From Prosapia bicincta (Eukaryota; Arthropoda; Insecta; Hemiptera; Cercopidae): 64,000 bases of DNA. Positions within the stretch are counted from its first letter, which is position 1. Each line of letters begins with the position of its first letter. The translations under genes and the position numbers were made by a program. This document shows positions 37,014-49,069 of this stretch, one piece after another. The stretch lies in assembly GCA_036971475.1 (NCBI GenBank), contig JBAIZL010000007.1, positions 26,716,947-26,780,946 on the forward strand. Direction: 5' to 3'. The notes under the pieces are model-generated. The model saw only the letters and a program-made list of their open reading frames with translations, did no database searches and was not told where the DNA came from.

Positions 37014-37557
37014 ATACACCAATAACAAAATAGAAAAAATAACAAATATATACAACAAAGAATACTACACTCCAACTTACAAACCAAACAACAAAATAAT
37101 AAAATATCTTAATAACACAAACCACATAACAAATTCAGAAAAACATAACCTATCAGGAATTTACAAAATCACATGCAACAACTGTAACGCTTTTTACATA
37201 GGAAAAACAACCAGAACATTTAAAATAAGATTTGAAGAACATTATAGAGCATTCAAAAACAAAAATTCTAAAGTATCAAATGTTGCAGCACACCTAATAT
37301 CCCATAAACACGAAATAACAAATTATGAAAATAACCTAACCATACTGGAAATAAATAACAACCCAATAGAACTAAACTCACTAGAAAAATACCACATTTA
37401 TAAAAACATACACAACAACTTAATGAATCTACAAACAACATATACAGAGGACATACTATACAGAAATATCATACACACAGATCAAGAAAAAGTGCGCGTA
37501 ACGTCAACAAACACCGGCTTCACGGACCGAGTATCCACAGCAGAGAAAAATCAGTGA
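36913..37557 (+). CDS. PLE GIY-YIG endonuclease domain (right copy)
   Basis: Nicks target DNA for primed reverse transcription. The frame is open from 36913 to the TGA at 37555-37557, overlapping the RT frame by about 100 nt and offset +1 from it. Motifs: SGIYKITCNNCNAFYIGKTT (GIY-YIG pair plus the CxxC-like insertion typical of PLEs), RFEEH, SNVAAHLISHKH and LNSLEKYHIYK, the usual order of the domain. No plausible ATG opens it. Known PLEs encode RT and endonuclease as one chain, so either a frameshift mutation or a programmed shift (perhaps in the A8 run at 37050-37057 region, 36990-36997) links them. Both palindrome arms share the offset. Confidence 0.85.
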   Translation, partial: KIYTINSQKNLTSTQHYNRNTKIIKIKKIYLKYKYTNNKIEKITNIYNKEYYTPTYKPNNKIIKYLNNTNHITNSEKHNLSGIYKITCNNCNAFYIGKTTRTFKIRFEEHYRAFKNKNSKVSNVAAHLISHKHEITNYENNLTILEINNNPIELNSLEKYHIYKNIHNNLMNLQTTYTEDILYRNIIHTDQEKVRVTSTNTGFTDRVSTAEKNQ

Positions 37558-37590
37558 TTCGACAATGGTCAACGACCGAAAGGTGCCTCA
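37555..37590 (+). ncRNA. Hammerhead-like hairpin-GAAA motif after the PLE stop codon
   Basis: TTCGACAAT, hairpin GGTC-AAC-GACC (37567-37577), GAAA (37578-37581), GGTGCC. Position and layout match the hammerhead-like motifs of the other families, but the core is TCGACAA rather than CTGATGA and no helix I was found. Low confidence as a ribozyme; included because every family here has the same arrangement. Confidence 0.35.
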
Positions 37591-37653
37591 TCACTCAAGG
37601 TAAAATTATTGCACTTAATGGTGGATAAAATTACTCACATAGTAATATATTAA

Positions 37654-37703
37654 CTTCATAAAGTCAGTGCAACGGAAAAACAATGGATAATGTTAAATAT
37701 CAA

Positions 37704-37704
<1 letters not shown>
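37654..37704 (+). mobile_element. True 3' end of the PLE1 family
   Basis: CTTCATAAAGTCAGTGCAAC ... ATATCAAGAA directly continues into (TA)n. The same end, in inverse orientation, abuts (TA)n at 39408-39460. The left palindrome arm lacks this last stretch. Confidence 0.7.

Positions 37705-37770
<66 letters not shown>
37705..37770. repeat. (TA)n microsatellite
   Basis: Uninterrupted TA dinucleotides at the PLE1 3' end. Confidence 0.97.

Positions 37771-38370
<600 letters not shown>

Positions 38371-38440
<70 letters not shown>
38371..38440. repeat. (AT)n microsatellite
   Basis: Uninterrupted AT dinucleotides. Confidence 0.97.
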
Positions 38441-38443
<3 letters not shown>

Positions 38444-39329
38444 TTTCACTATATGTACTTAAACAAGAATCTTACTTGGTATTTATGCGAGTTAACTTTT
38501 AAGATTGAAAGATTGATAGTATCTCCATTATCGAGCATCAATGACTGGGGGTTGTAGTAGACTCCGAGCTGTGTGAAATTTCCATTGTTACAAGGTGTGG
38601 TGTACCGTTATTGTTCAATTTTCGGATTCACTGCACTGTGGGAGTCTTTTAAATTTGTCTTGGGGTTAATTTTGTCTATTAGGTTAAATAATTTATCGTT
38701 TTTTTATTTTATTTGTCCATTTGTGATATTATTTTTATGTTTATAAATTTGTAATTGTTCCCAGACTGTCATTTTGAGGCCTTTTTGTACTTTTTTTTAT
38801 TAGGTGTACTTTTTCTAATGTGGGGAATGTGTGTTTGTTTTTGATGGCGTGTGTAGCTAAGTTTGAGTTGTAAGTCTGAGGTTTGACGTACTTATTATTA
38901 CAACTTGAAATAAGTTTCCCCACATTAGAAAACGTACACCTAATAAAAAAAGTACAAAAAGGCCTCAAAATGACAAACTGGTAACAACTACAAATTTATA
39001 AACATAAAAATAATATCATAAACGAACAAATACAAATAAAATTAAAAAATCAATAAACTATTCAACCTAAAAGACAAAATTAACCCCAAGACAAACTTAA
39101 AAGACTTCCACAGTGCAGTGAATCCCAAAATACAACAATAACAGTACACCACACCTTGTGACAATGGAAATTTCACACATCTCGCAGTCTACTACAACCC
39201 CCGATCAGTGATGCTCGATAATAGAGATAGTATCAATCTTTGAAAGTTAACTCGCATAAATACCAAGTAAGATTCTTTTTTAAGTACATATAGTGAAAGT
39301 GAATATAAGAAAACAGAGTTGCAAAGTTA

Positions 39330-39333
<4 letters not shown>
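38441..39333. mobile_element. Foldback of family A PLE 3' halves (endonuclease C-termini)
   Basis: Arms of about 440 bp are inverted around about 38905. The minus-strand arm reads NSNLATHAIKNKHTFPTLEK then VHLIKKSTKRPQNDSLGTIT and LQIYKHKNN, the C-terminal half of a PLE GIY-YIG protein; the plus-strand arm encodes the same with stops. The outer ends carry TACCAAGTAAGATTCTT and AAAACAGAGTTGCAAAG, then (TA)n. The 3' ends face outward. Confidence 0.8.

Positions 39334-39407
<74 letters not shown>
39334..39407. repeat. (TA)n microsatellite
   Basis: Uninterrupted TA dinucleotides. Confidence 0.97.
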
Positions 39408-39409
<2 letters not shown>

Positions 39410-39613
39410 TTGATATTTAACGTTATCCATTGTTTTTCCGTTGCACTGACTTTATGAAGTTAATATATTACTATGTAAGTAATTTTATCCACCATTAAGT
39501 GCAATAATTTTACCTTGAGTGATGAGGCACCTTTCCGAAAGGTGCCTCATCACTCAAGGTAAAATTATTGCACTTAACGGTGGATAAAATTACTTACATA
39601 GTAATATATTAAC

Positions 39614-39618
<5 letters not shown>
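39408..39618. mobile_element. Foldback of PLE1 3' tails
   Basis: The left arm (39408-39537) is the reverse complement of the PLE1 tail (compare 37580-37704). The right arm (39538-39618) is the same tail in plus orientation. They meet at GAGGCACCTTTCCGAAAGGT. It lies between two TA-rich microsatellites. Confidence 0.85.
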
Positions 39619-39672
<54 letters not shown>

Positions 39673-39824
39673 ACTGAGCGAACAGTTGTATCACTCTTCA
39701 AATGTTGTTGGGTTCACCTCGTCAATGCTAGATGAGATTCTAGCGAAACGTCAGAACTGCAATTTTACACACTGCAGAATGAACAGATGTACTCCAGATA
39801 ATAACTATTCATCACACACACACA

Positions 39825-39903
<79 letters not shown>

Positions 39904-39973
39904 GTTGATATATTACTATTGTAAATACTTTTATATAGTATGTATATATAATATATACATAACACACACACAC

Positions 39974-40008
<35 letters not shown>

Positions 40009-40161
40009 ACTGAGCGAACAGTTGTATCACTCTTCAAATGTTGTTGGGTTCACCTCGTCAATGCTAGATGAGATTCTAGCGAAACGTCAGAACTGCAAAT
40101 TTTACACACTGCAGAATGAACGGATGTACTCCAGATAATAACTATTCATCACACACACACA

Positions 40162-40228
<67 letters not shown>

Positions 40229-40286
40229 GTTGATATATTACTATTGTAAATACTTTTATATAGTATGTATATATAATATATACATA

Positions 40287-40344
<58 letters not shown>

Positions 40345-40345
40345 A
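39617..40345 (+). repeat. Direct 336-bp tandem duplication of a family B unit with microsatellites
   Basis: TACTGAGCGAACAGTTG starts at 39672 and 40008, 336 bp apart. Each unit is (TA)n(TG)n, family B sequence ending TATTCATC, (CA)n(TA)n, then GAAGTTGATATATTACTATT and a second TA/CA stretch. Both copies keep the GFTSSMLDEILAKRQNC reading and the GCTAGA...TCTAGC-GAAACGTC hairpin motif. Confidence 0.85.
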
Positions 40346-40465
40346 TGTGTACAAACAATATCTAATTTAAATTGAAAACATATACAATAAATATTAAATA
40401 TACATTTTGCAAGTAACAAAAAGGAAAAGCAGGACTTAAATACTTAGGAATAAACCTTAAAGAAA

Positions 40466-40925
40466 CTAACTAATTAGTATGACATTATATATCCAAAGAC
40501 AACAACTATATTTTATTGAATAAAATAAGTGATACAAAAAGGAGATGATACGATCAATAGCCACAGCATTGCCCCTCAATGCCACCTTCAAACTCACATT
40601 AAAATTAAAATGCTCATGAGCATCGGTCAAACCACTACATTCAACCATTATATGGCTAATTGTGTTACCTACACGAAACTGATAGTAACAGAGCCTTCCG
40701 ATGCATCCATGAGTTGAAAAAAATGCCCGACACAAAGCCAAATATGCCGCCCCATCCTCCCTATGCATGAATTCGTTCAAGCATATGCACATCAAGTCTC
40801 TGCTTGTGATAATCCCCTTTGTAAAAGTCCTGTGGGAGCCATAGATACCTTGACCCCATTAACCCATTGGCATGCCAGTTTTTCAGATCCTGGTGTAACC
40901 TGAGAATTTCTATTAATTTGGTACT
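40466..40925 (-). pseudogene. Possible LINE relic (C-terminal zinc-binding region)
   Basis: Minus frames give WHANGLMGSRYLWLPQDFYK upstream, and FRVGNTISHIMVECSGLTDA downstream. The HIMVEC block resembles the H....C end of the LINE tail zinc motif, but the leading Cys pair is not clear and several frame breaks are present. It could be another degraded element. Confidence 0.3.
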
Positions 40926-41084
40926 TTTAAAGACTTATATAAAAACTACTATAACTTTTTTGTTTATCATTATATTATCTTGAAACTTTAAGGACATATT
41001 ACTTGAAATGTATACTTCATAAAACTACTATTATAATTTTATTAATTTAATTAAATGTGTGTTGACTATGACTAAAAATGTTTT

Positions 41085-41130
41085 CAGGTTTGATAAGGGC
41101 AACGAATTAGTTGCCGAAACGTTGTACTAA
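41085..41130 (+). ncRNA. Hammerhead-like motif with TTGATAA core
   Basis: TTGATAA (41090-41096), one extra G, perfect stem GGCAAC-GAATTA-GTTGCC (41098-41115), GAAA (41116-41119), with ACGU (41119-41122) self-complementary. Relative to CTGATGA, the C and G that pair in the hammerhead core are T and A here. Helix I is weak. Confidence 0.45.
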
Positions 41131-43190
41131 ATAGATAAACTTTTGACTCCATATTCAACCATCTTATCATTTATTCAAGTTATCTCGAGTGATCACATTA
41201 ACATAAATAAAACTAAATCTATTTCTATTTAGTGTAAACCCTGACGCGACATTGTTTACACCAAACACAACCACAAAAGCTCATGCGGCGTTAGGTTATT
41301 ATTCTCGTACTTCCAGAAAGGTTACCTTTTAAAAAACAAATGTTTATAGAACAAATATTGCTGATTCACTTAGTAACAATAATTGTCCCGGCATTACAGC
41401 ATAAAAACGTGAAACTGCTAGGAGCTACACTGGATGGAACAGTTCCGTCTAGAAATGTCACAGCGCCACAATAGTTCGACTGAAATGTTCTGTTCGACTA
41501 TAATAACGGGTTAAAGAAGGTCATTTTGCAAGAGAATGTGTTCATCTCTCAATGCGTAAATCTACAATGTCACATTTTCCAATTGTTTTTAAGGATGACA
41601 AGGACATACTGCACATTTAGTAATACCCTTGTTGATTAGGTAAAGACTTTTAATAAATCTTTCCCTTCTCCTGCACATGTAATAATATTTTAGTGATGGC
41701 ATTTCAGGTGTCGTCACCATCAGCTTTTTACTACTAACATTAGCACTAAGGTTAAAAAGTAGATCTTGACAAAGTCTCTTTATTTCAACCAAGTCTGACG
41801 TGTGGTTGTTTTCCATAAAGAAAATTTATAGCCAGCTGTCAAATGTTACTAGCAGGACTAAAGGTACACGGGTACATCTAAAGATCATTTATGACTATTT
41901 TCAACCCTTAGAAATGTAGGACCTACAGTTTTCCTCTTTAGAGCGACTGTGCGGGCATTAGAGTACTTGCAATACTATGCACAGTCTCTAATATCTAAGC
42001 ACTGCAGATTCTTTCTGACCAAGGGCTGAAGTGTTTAGTGGACCAAACCCCGTGCTTACGTCTTCACCAGAGCATGCTTAAAGCACCACCCACAATCAGA
42101 GTTTGTCAAGCTCTGACTCTTTCACCATTTCCAACGTGTAACATTTAATGGGTGTGTGCACTGTTATGTCAAACTGGAGTTACACCAGTTCGCAACCCCC
42201 CAGTGGGATATTGTAACAAAATATAATTATACATCAATTTTTAATATCATAATATTCTAAAAAGTAATTAAAATTTTACTTACTTACTTTAAGGAAGTGA
42301 TTCCCTACGAGAGTTAAGGATTTCCTAGAAGTATAAATCTGGGATACTCTTGAAATATTGAGTTTTGTAATAATGACATCAAACATTCTTAGTTGATTTG
42401 CCTTATAATTTGTAACTTTATTATTTTATTTGGTTAGATTCATAATCAGTTACTTTTAATTCCAGAGTTTTGATTGGAACAAGTGATAGCTCTATTAATC
42501 CCGAGGTAATAGCCAACACTTTAAAAGAAAAAGCTATTTTTTATACCAAATGTCAAGTAAAATATTTCACATTTTAATTGTATTCCTTTTTAATAATTAT
42601 TATTACTTGTCTATTGTACTCACATGTTAAAAATAAACCTGTGCATAAAATGCCATGAAAGCAATAATAAAAACCATTTATCTATTGTTCAACATCTAAT
42701 TCACTAATAAAATTCATTAAACGAAAATGTCCAATAAAACTGCATCTGCACAAGATTAATACAAATTTCCAGGAACACTTGAACTTTGTTTTCATTGTTT
42801 TGTTACATGATAGGATAGAGTCTAACTTGTTCACAGTCTTAACAGTGTTTTGAAGAGTAGTTTCTCTGACATATTCCAACAGGTTTTGCAGTTTTTACTT
42901 TACCATCTGTTATGTAGGCTACAGAAGCAATTCACTAGAATTGCTGAATCTACATTAAAATCAAATTGAAACTTTCTTAACCTATTGAAGGTTAATCCTT
43001 AGCTACAAGCCCTCATTTCAACAAGACTTCGACTATACTAGCTTCTTTGAAGTCAAAGCTGAATTTTGTTTGAAAATTGGCATTAACGGGCAAGGCTTTT
43101 GTGTTTACATTTGGAAAAATAAACGAGTAAAAGTATCTGAAATAATCAGAGTTGTGTTTGTTCATGACCCAGTACAAAGTTAATTTAATC
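41131..43190. other. Noncoding, nothing firmly recognised
   Basis: Holds a 75-codon minus frame (41589-41816) with a CTGAT-GGTG-ACGA-CACC-TGAAATG segment near 41701-41735 that may be another degraded PLE tail, and a less AT-rich patch (about 41940-42215) of unknown nature. No exon or RNA gene is supported. Confidence 0.35.
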
Positions 43191-43234
43191 TTCAACAATG
43201 GTAAATATTAAAATTGTCCACTCCAAATTTCACT

Positions 43235-43300
43235 ACACACAAGTTTATTAATACATACAGACTAGTTTCGACTTCTTCAGTGATTGGCTACTATTGGTTG
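43235..43300 (-). mobile_element. PLE-like tail fragment with CTGAAGA...GAAAC
   Basis: Minus strand CACTGAAGAAGTCGAAACTA then GTCTG: an intact CUGANGA and GAAA flank a nearly absent stem II, followed by self-complementary ACUAGU. Probably a hammerhead-derived motif that has lost stem II. Confidence 0.4.
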
Positions 43301-43914
43301 ATGAACTACTTTAATATTTGCCATTGTGAACTGTTCTCACTAGCTAAGCTCTTATTAACTTAATAACTTAATCTTGTCTATAGACAATGGTCAGCTATTT
43401 ATAATCTTACACAAATAGACATAGCTTTTTTATAGATTAGCTTTACAAGCAAATAAAAACTTCCACAGTTAGATCTCTACTAAAAATATTTTATTTTTAA
43501 CATTCAAACAAATTATTGTTTTCGAATGAATGGGCTAAATAGTATTATTTAATAATTTATTTAGCAATAAACAATTTTCAGAAGAAAATTATATTTAAAA
43601 ATATTTGATCATATTTTATGTTTCTTACATTTATTACAACTAATTAAAAATATATAGCACTATAACCATTAATTTTTTGTTTTAAAAATATTTAATAACA
43701 TACACAGTAATTTAAAAATAATAACAAAACTTATTTCTAACAAAAATATATTATTTTATTTGATTAATTTATGGAATTTATTTTATTAACAATGAAAACC
43801 ATACTGGTTAACAATGATGGAATGAATATCAATTTTTTGTTTTTACATATATTACTTGACAAAACATTCAAAACAAGAAGAGAAATTAATAACTTTTACA
43901 TTATTTTATGACCA
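43300..43914. other. AT-rich noncoding, nothing recognised
   Basis: No supported feature. Confidence 0.4.
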
Positions 43915-44090
43915 TCCAAACTTTAAATTTTGTAAAAACTTAACTGATACAGAAAGTTTTCGATTGCTCTGTAGCGATCTTCATCAGTGTCTTCTGCTTG
44001 GATAAAGATTGCCACGGAGCGATCGAAAACGTTCTGAATTAGTAAGTTTTTACAAAATTTAAAGTTCGGATAGTCATAAACTAATTAAGT
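43915..44090. mobile_element. Foldback of PLE2 3' ends with hammerhead motif
   Basis: ACTTTAAATTTTGTAAAAAC (43919) mirrors GTTTTTACAAAATTTAAAGT (about 44045). This terminus is shared with the PLE at 30825-31720. The left arm on the minus strand still encodes EDTDEDRYRAIEN, the same protein tail. Confidence 0.8.
43949..43990 (-). ncRNA. Hammerhead ribozyme motif (PLE2 family)
   Basis: Minus strand: helix I ACA/UGU, core CUGAUGA (43981-43987), bulged A, stem II GAUCGC-UACAGA-GCAAUC (one C-A mismatch), GAAAACUUUC. All invariant core bases are present. The right arm (44006-44035) keeps an AGCGATCGAAAACGTT end with self-complementary AACGTT but has lost the CUGAUGA half. Confidence 0.65.
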
Positions 44091-44978
44091 TTCACCGAAC
44101 GTAATGGACTACAAAGTTCAAGAAGAGAGAGTTATTTTTAATATCACTAGCTATAAATAGTGGTTTGAACTTTAGTTATTACATTATTAGTAATATAACA
44201 TTATTTTAGAACCAATCTCTTTTTTATCAAATAATGTTTTAGAAATCACAAGACTATGTTATTACCACATTTATATTTTAAAATATACCTACAAAGTATC
44301 TGGTTAGGACAGGTTTGGTTGTAGGGAAAAACATTTCCCTCTACAAAAAAAATAATAATAATAACATTCCTCCGGCAGTGAGGGCCTCAATAGACTTACT
44401 TCGTATAATACAAATATCAACAAAATAACTGGTTAGGATAGATTTTGTTATGAACAAAAGTAAATGTTCTAAAGTAAGTTAACTGTTTATGACACTGAAC
44501 ATTAGCGTCCACAAAGTTATAATTATTTCATAGCCATACAGATTCTAACTGGGTACTTTATTAGTAAATTATAAAGTAGGTACATAATAATTAATGTAGT
44601 ATAGAATTATAAAGAAACTTTCAGTTTAAACGGATTGATGTGTAAATTGTGGTTGTTCTAATTTTTTTACAAATTTTACCCACTATATAAGGTTTACATT
44701 TAAAATAATTTTCTTCTTATTTAGAATAAATATTTAAATAACATATGTAATAAAAAAACAATTGACATTGGTCCGATCCTTGTTAACTAATACCTTGATA
44801 TTTAATTTATAGACTTCATTCTAAATAAATTGGTAACAATTACTTAACCTACAATTTTTTTTGTTACATAAATTTAATAATGTTAGGTAAAAATAAATGG
44901 TTTTTGTCATTTTGTGCTTTCCCAAAACAAATAACAATAAAACAAATAAATAACAATTTTAAATAAAGATTGAAAATA
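44091..44978. other. 3' flank / 3' UTR side of the CHP1-like gene
   Basis: Lies 3' of the gene's stop codon on the minus strand, so the 3' UTR must begin here. The polyadenylation site was not fixed; several reverse-complement AATAAA sites occur in this AT-rich stretch. No other feature. Confidence 0.4.
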
Positions 44979-45123
44979 TTAATTGAGAAAACGAATAGAC
45001 ATCTTCTGTTCAACATCAGTTCTTTCCAACGCCTTACAGAATTCTTCAAAGGAAATCATCTGATCGCCATTTTGATCGGCTTCAATGATCGTTCTTTCAG
45101 CAATGGAAGTTAACTGTTCTTCG
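44979..45123 (-). CDS. CHP1: CHP1-like calcineurin B homologous protein, last coding exon
   Basis: EF-hand calcium-binding protein. CHP1 is known to be N-myristoylated and to act as an obligate partner of Na+/H+ exchangers and in vesicle traffic. The exon starts after a splice acceptor (rc CT at 45124-45125) with one base completing a Ser codon, then reads EEQLTSIAERTIIEADQNGD, QMISFEEFCKALERTDVEQK, MSIRFLN-stop (stop 44979-44981). The EF-hand loop DQNGDQMISFEE has D1, N3, D5, I8 and E12 in place, so calcium binding looks retained. The VEQKMSIRFL ending is diagnostic for CHP1 as against calcineurin B or CIB proteins. It joins in phase to 58532-58625 across a 13.4-kb intron. Confidence 0.9.
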
Positions 45124-45297
45124 CTGTAATAAAAGAAACATAAACAAGATTTTAATTGTTTTTTTTTTTTATAAAATTGTAGAGAAATGTGGAAACATAT
45201 AAAAGGTTTCCACTTGTGGAACTAAGACTAGTTTTCTAGAAAAATTGTTAATAATTGGTACTAGTTATATAAATACAAATTATAGATTGTTATCCAA
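45124..45297 (-). other. 3' end of the long CHP1 intron
   Basis: The acceptor side has a T-rich tract on the minus strand (AATCTTGTTTATGTTTC) before TTTTATTACAG at 45124. The 26-bp array starts about 170 bp upstream of the acceptor. Confidence 0.6.
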
Positions 45298-46282
45298 ATC
45301 CTAACTAGATAGATAGAAACAATATCCTAACTAGATAGATAGAAACAATATCCTAACTAGAGAGATAGAAACAATATCCTAACTAGATAGATAGAAACAA
45401 TATCCTAACTAGATAGATAGAAACAATATCCTAACTAGATAGATAGAAACAATATCCTAACTAGATAGATAGAAACAATATCCTAACTAGATAGATAGAA
45501 ACAATATCCTAACTAGATAGATAGAAACAATATCCTAACTAGATAGATAGAAACAATATCCTAACTAGATAGATAGAAACAATATCCTAACTAGATAGAT
45601 AGAAACAATATCCTAACTAGATAGATAGAAACAATATCCTAACTAGATAGATAGAAACAATATCCTAACTAGATAGATAGAAACAATATCCTAACTAGAT
45701 AGATAGAAACAATATCCTAACTAGATAGATAGAAACAATATCCTAACTAGATAGATAGAAACAATATCCTAACTAGATAGATAGAAACAAATCCTAACTA
45801 GATAGATAGAAACAATATCCTAACTAGATAGATAGAAACAATATCCTAACTAGATAGATAGAAACAATATCCTAACTAGATAGATAGAAACAATATCCTA
45901 ACTAGATAGATAGAAACAATATCCTAACTAGATAGATAGAAACAATATCCTAACTAGATAGATAGAAACAATATCCTAACTAGATAGATAGAAACAATAT
46001 CCTAACTAGATAGATAGAAACAATAACCTAACTAGATAGATAGAAACAATATCCTAACTAGATAGATAGAAACAATATCCTAACTAGATAGATAGAAACA
46101 ATATCCTAACTAGATAGATAGAAACAATATCCTAACTAGATAGATAGAAACAATATCCTAACTAGATAGATAGAAACAATATCCTAACTAGATAGATAGA
46201 AACAATATCCTAACTAGATAGATAGAAACAATATCCTAGAAACAATATCCTAACTAGATAGATAGAAACAATATCCTAACTG
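45298..46282. repeat. 26-bp minisatellite (about 38 copies) in the CHP1 intron
   Basis: Monomer TAACTAGATAGATAGAAACAATATCC, almost invariant (one GAGAG variant at 45361, one short copy near 45786, one CAATAACC near 46021). Contains a short GATA repeat. Confidence 0.97.
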
Positions 46283-46439
46283 ATTCATCAACAGACCCTA
46301 AACTGTAAAAGATTGAAATTTTTAGTATACTTTTATATCGTAGTATAAGTGTCCAATATCTTATCATATAGTAATAAGAAATAGAAGAATAATTTAAATG
46401 AAAATCTTAAAAGAAACATAATTTTTTAAATTGTAGCAA

Positions 46440-47110
46440 TGAGCAAGAGGCATAATGTCATTTTTCTACGTTGTCTACCTAATGAATGCGTATGTTCAAC
46501 TTTTTCAGAAGTGCATAGACCTATGATGAAAGAATTCTTTTGGTTGTGTGTCTGGCCAGTCATGCACTGCGGCTTTTACCTCTTTATCGCTTCCCAAATG
46601 CCTGGATCCCATTGTTTCTTTGAGTGCATTAAACAGATGAGGGGCCCTAGGGACCTCTTCCTAGGTGTACCAGACATTGAAATTTAATTCGGTGAATAGT
46701 TCCAATGGTTTAGTGTGCTGTATGCCGTCGGGCGTTGCAGTGGTGTGACATATTCCAAAAGTCAAAATTCCTTGTCGTTTACTCCTGATTGCAGAGCGGA
46801 GATTTTATAGCATGTCTGAATAAGAAGTGCCAGTTACAGTCACTCCCCTACCTTGTTGTGACTGATGGCTGAGTGTTTTTTTTTTTTTTTGGTTGATAAT
46901 AAGTGGCCCCACGTCTCCCCCTGTAACAATTTTGTCCAGAAATGGGGAAAATCCAGAAAACCATCTTCAATATGGAGAATGTACAAAAGTCTTTCGCCGT
47001 AATTATATGGTAAGACTGCCCTGGTTTTGGAAAATCTTCCAAGGTACACTGATTTTAAATGCCCCACGCCACCTAATCACTATACTGGCCTGTCATTCTG
47101 CTATGAATTT
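46440..47110 (-). pseudogene. Mariner transposase relic
   Basis: Dead DDE transposase on the minus strand, in the CHP1 intron and on the gene's strand. Near 46970-46870: FLDKIVTG followed by a degraded WGH block, the first catalytic Asp motif (FLDRIVTGDETW in the family), then KKKKNTQPSV, matching the KKFKxQPS block. Near 46660-46490: HLFNALKETMGSRHLGSDKE then VKAAVHDWPDTQPKEFFHHR, the C-terminal HLFxxLKExxxxxxxxSDxEVKxAVxDW signature. The two blocks are in different frames with stops between them; the second-Asp motif is not recognisable. Confidence 0.75.
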
Positions 47111-48520
47111 CAAAAGGTTTCAAATTTTTTCTACACAAAAAATGCATCACAGATTGCTGCTCAATCATGGTGCGTGTTGACAGTGGGTACTAATGTGTCC
47201 TGCTAACCGCCCTCGCTCACATCCACTTTTTCGTGTACTATCCCTTCCGAAAACATGTTACATTTTCAGAATGTTCTATACATCAACAGCTTCTGCATCC
47301 AATATGTCTACAAATATTTCAAGAGTGTTTATTATTTCATACCGAAGCTATTTTATCATCAAATTTAACTAATATCGACCGTTTCATGCAAGTCATCTCA
47401 TACAGTTCACCAAATTGTTATTTGCCTATAAGCATTATATTCCATATGGTAAACAGAAAATGTATGACGGAAGCCAACATATACATATTTATGTTACAAG
47501 GCTGACTGCCACTCTCACATGTATAGATTGAATTGTGAGAGCTGAACTACCAAAAGGGCCTTCACATATCTTTCAAATTTAATATTCCTTTGTATTTACA
47601 GCCTATCACCCATAAGCTAATTATGGATTCGAATAAACATCCATAATTACATAAGCCTACAATCAATAATGAGTTTTAATAGAAAATGAGGAGACTGTAG
47701 TACTGTAATTTTATAATTACTAACCATGAGGGTATGACAATCCTTATCATGTTTTAGAAAAGTTTTATACAAACTCAACGCAGTCCTCTAACTCCCAACT
47801 CATCTATCCGATCTCTTCTGTGTATGCCAGCTGCCGATCACTTTGTGAATTTAAAGGGACAGTACTGCCATCTTCCAACTCTATTGCACAACATTTTGAA
47901 ATATTATAGAACTTTTAAGGTTTACATTCCAATCACCCCCGTATACTTTTTATATTAAAAGACAAAAATAATGAGTTTACTGGCTGATTTAAAAATCAAC
48001 TCAGAACCTAAACTATAAAAAGTAGCAAATTAAAAATTGGTTGGCACTAATCTCCCATACAACAATTAAAAATACGGTGCAACATTTTTATACAACTTAC
48101 CACAATCATTTTTCATGTACTGAATCATGACATAAGAGTAAAGACTTGAAATTTTTCCATTACCTTTGTTTCAAAATATAAATACTCATTAACAAAAAAT
48201 TTTACATTTTTATTAAAGGGTAATATATAACAAGCAATTACTATTTAATTGCACTATAAAGGTATATATGTACTGATGGCCTATTTGACTCAAATACAAA
48301 GGCACATGCTTCAGATATTAGCACAAATTCCAGCAAAGATATTTTATTCTAAAAAGACATATTTTTCCTTAACTGTTCAAAAATTAACTGCCTTAGCCTA
48401 ACCAAAAATTAAAGAACGATTGCGCATCGATGTTGTGCCGATCTAAACTACCATGACAGCTATTGCAGCAGCTAGCTCAGCTTCCTCATAGTGGTGTAGT
48501 CATGCTTGTGTGTTCTGTGA
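47111..48520. other. Intron DNA, nothing firmly recognised
   Basis: Includes a 90-codon frame at 47233-47505 without recognisable domain. Within the CHP1 intron. Confidence 0.35.
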
Positions 48521-48524
48521 TTAT

Positions 48525-48626
48525 TCAAAAATGGTGGCGCTAACAGAAAACCCCACCAAATGTGAAGTGGCTAGTGTCATTAGCTTTTTGAATGCACTAA
48601 ATATTTGGTCTATTGATATTTAAAGA
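48525..48626 (+). pseudogene. Mariner transposase relic, N-terminus
   Basis: SKMVALTENPTKCEVASVIS then FLNALNIWSIDI corresponds to the start of a mariner transposase of the ENPAKCEVRxVIRFLNAK type. It is cut off at about 48626 by the PLE fragment; the same strand resumes transposase coding at 49190. Confidence 0.65.
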
Positions 48627-48930
48627 CAATGTACCAATCTATAAAAAAGCATCCAAACTACCCCTCAAAATCAAGGAAAGAGGGGTTCTATATTGGACAA
48701 ACAGGCATATCTTTTGCCGAAAGATATAAAGAGCACAAAAGCGCACTGTACACTACTATTGAATCCACCTTCACAAATCACCTCACGGACACTAATCACT
48801 CATGCAAAAGTATGGAAAATAACATGAGCATCCTCCACACATGCAACAAAGGCCATAAATTAAACACATTAGAACAGTATGAAATATATAGACATAGCAA
48901 CACACATAAGTCGTAAGATGAAAAAGTTTC
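48627..48930 (+). pseudogene. PLE GIY-YIG endonuclease fragment inserted in the mariner relic
   Basis: EGFYIGQTGISFAERYKEHK, then NHLTDTNHSCKSMENNMSIL and HTCNKGHKLNTLEQYEIYRH: the second half of a GIY-YIG domain (YIG, R, EH) with the usual LNTLEQYEIYR tail. The first GIY half and all RT are missing. The open frame runs 48629-48916. Confidence 0.8.
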
Positions 48931-49069
48931 CTCCAAGTGTAAGTTAATAATGTAACATCTTTTAGTTAACAAAAAGTCTGGTCGCAAGTAATAGCAAAAG
49001 TGTAATAAGAATCAACAACCAGCTCATCATAAACAGCAACAAGATTTCGAAATTCAAGGAAAGAGACAC

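Larger units (their letters stand above)
33518..37653. repeat. Large palindrome: two PLE copies joined head to head
   Basis: The left arm (33518-35437) and right arm (35734-37653), 1,920 bp each, are reverse complements with no net indel. Paired features sum to 71171 throughout (stops 33614/37557 and 34158/37013, starts 35315/35856). The non-repeated centre (35438-35733, 296 bp) is extra 5' coding sequence of the right copy. Arms differ at only a few bases that I could spot (for example His versus Tyr codon near 34405/36766, and TGTGTG versus TGCGCG near 33678/37493). Outer edges break within AATATATTAA next to TA-rich DNA. Confidence 0.93.

Noticed and set aside
41940..42215. Less AT-rich patch considered as a tRNA-derived SINE
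   Set aside because: No A and B box pair or cloverleaf could be drawn.
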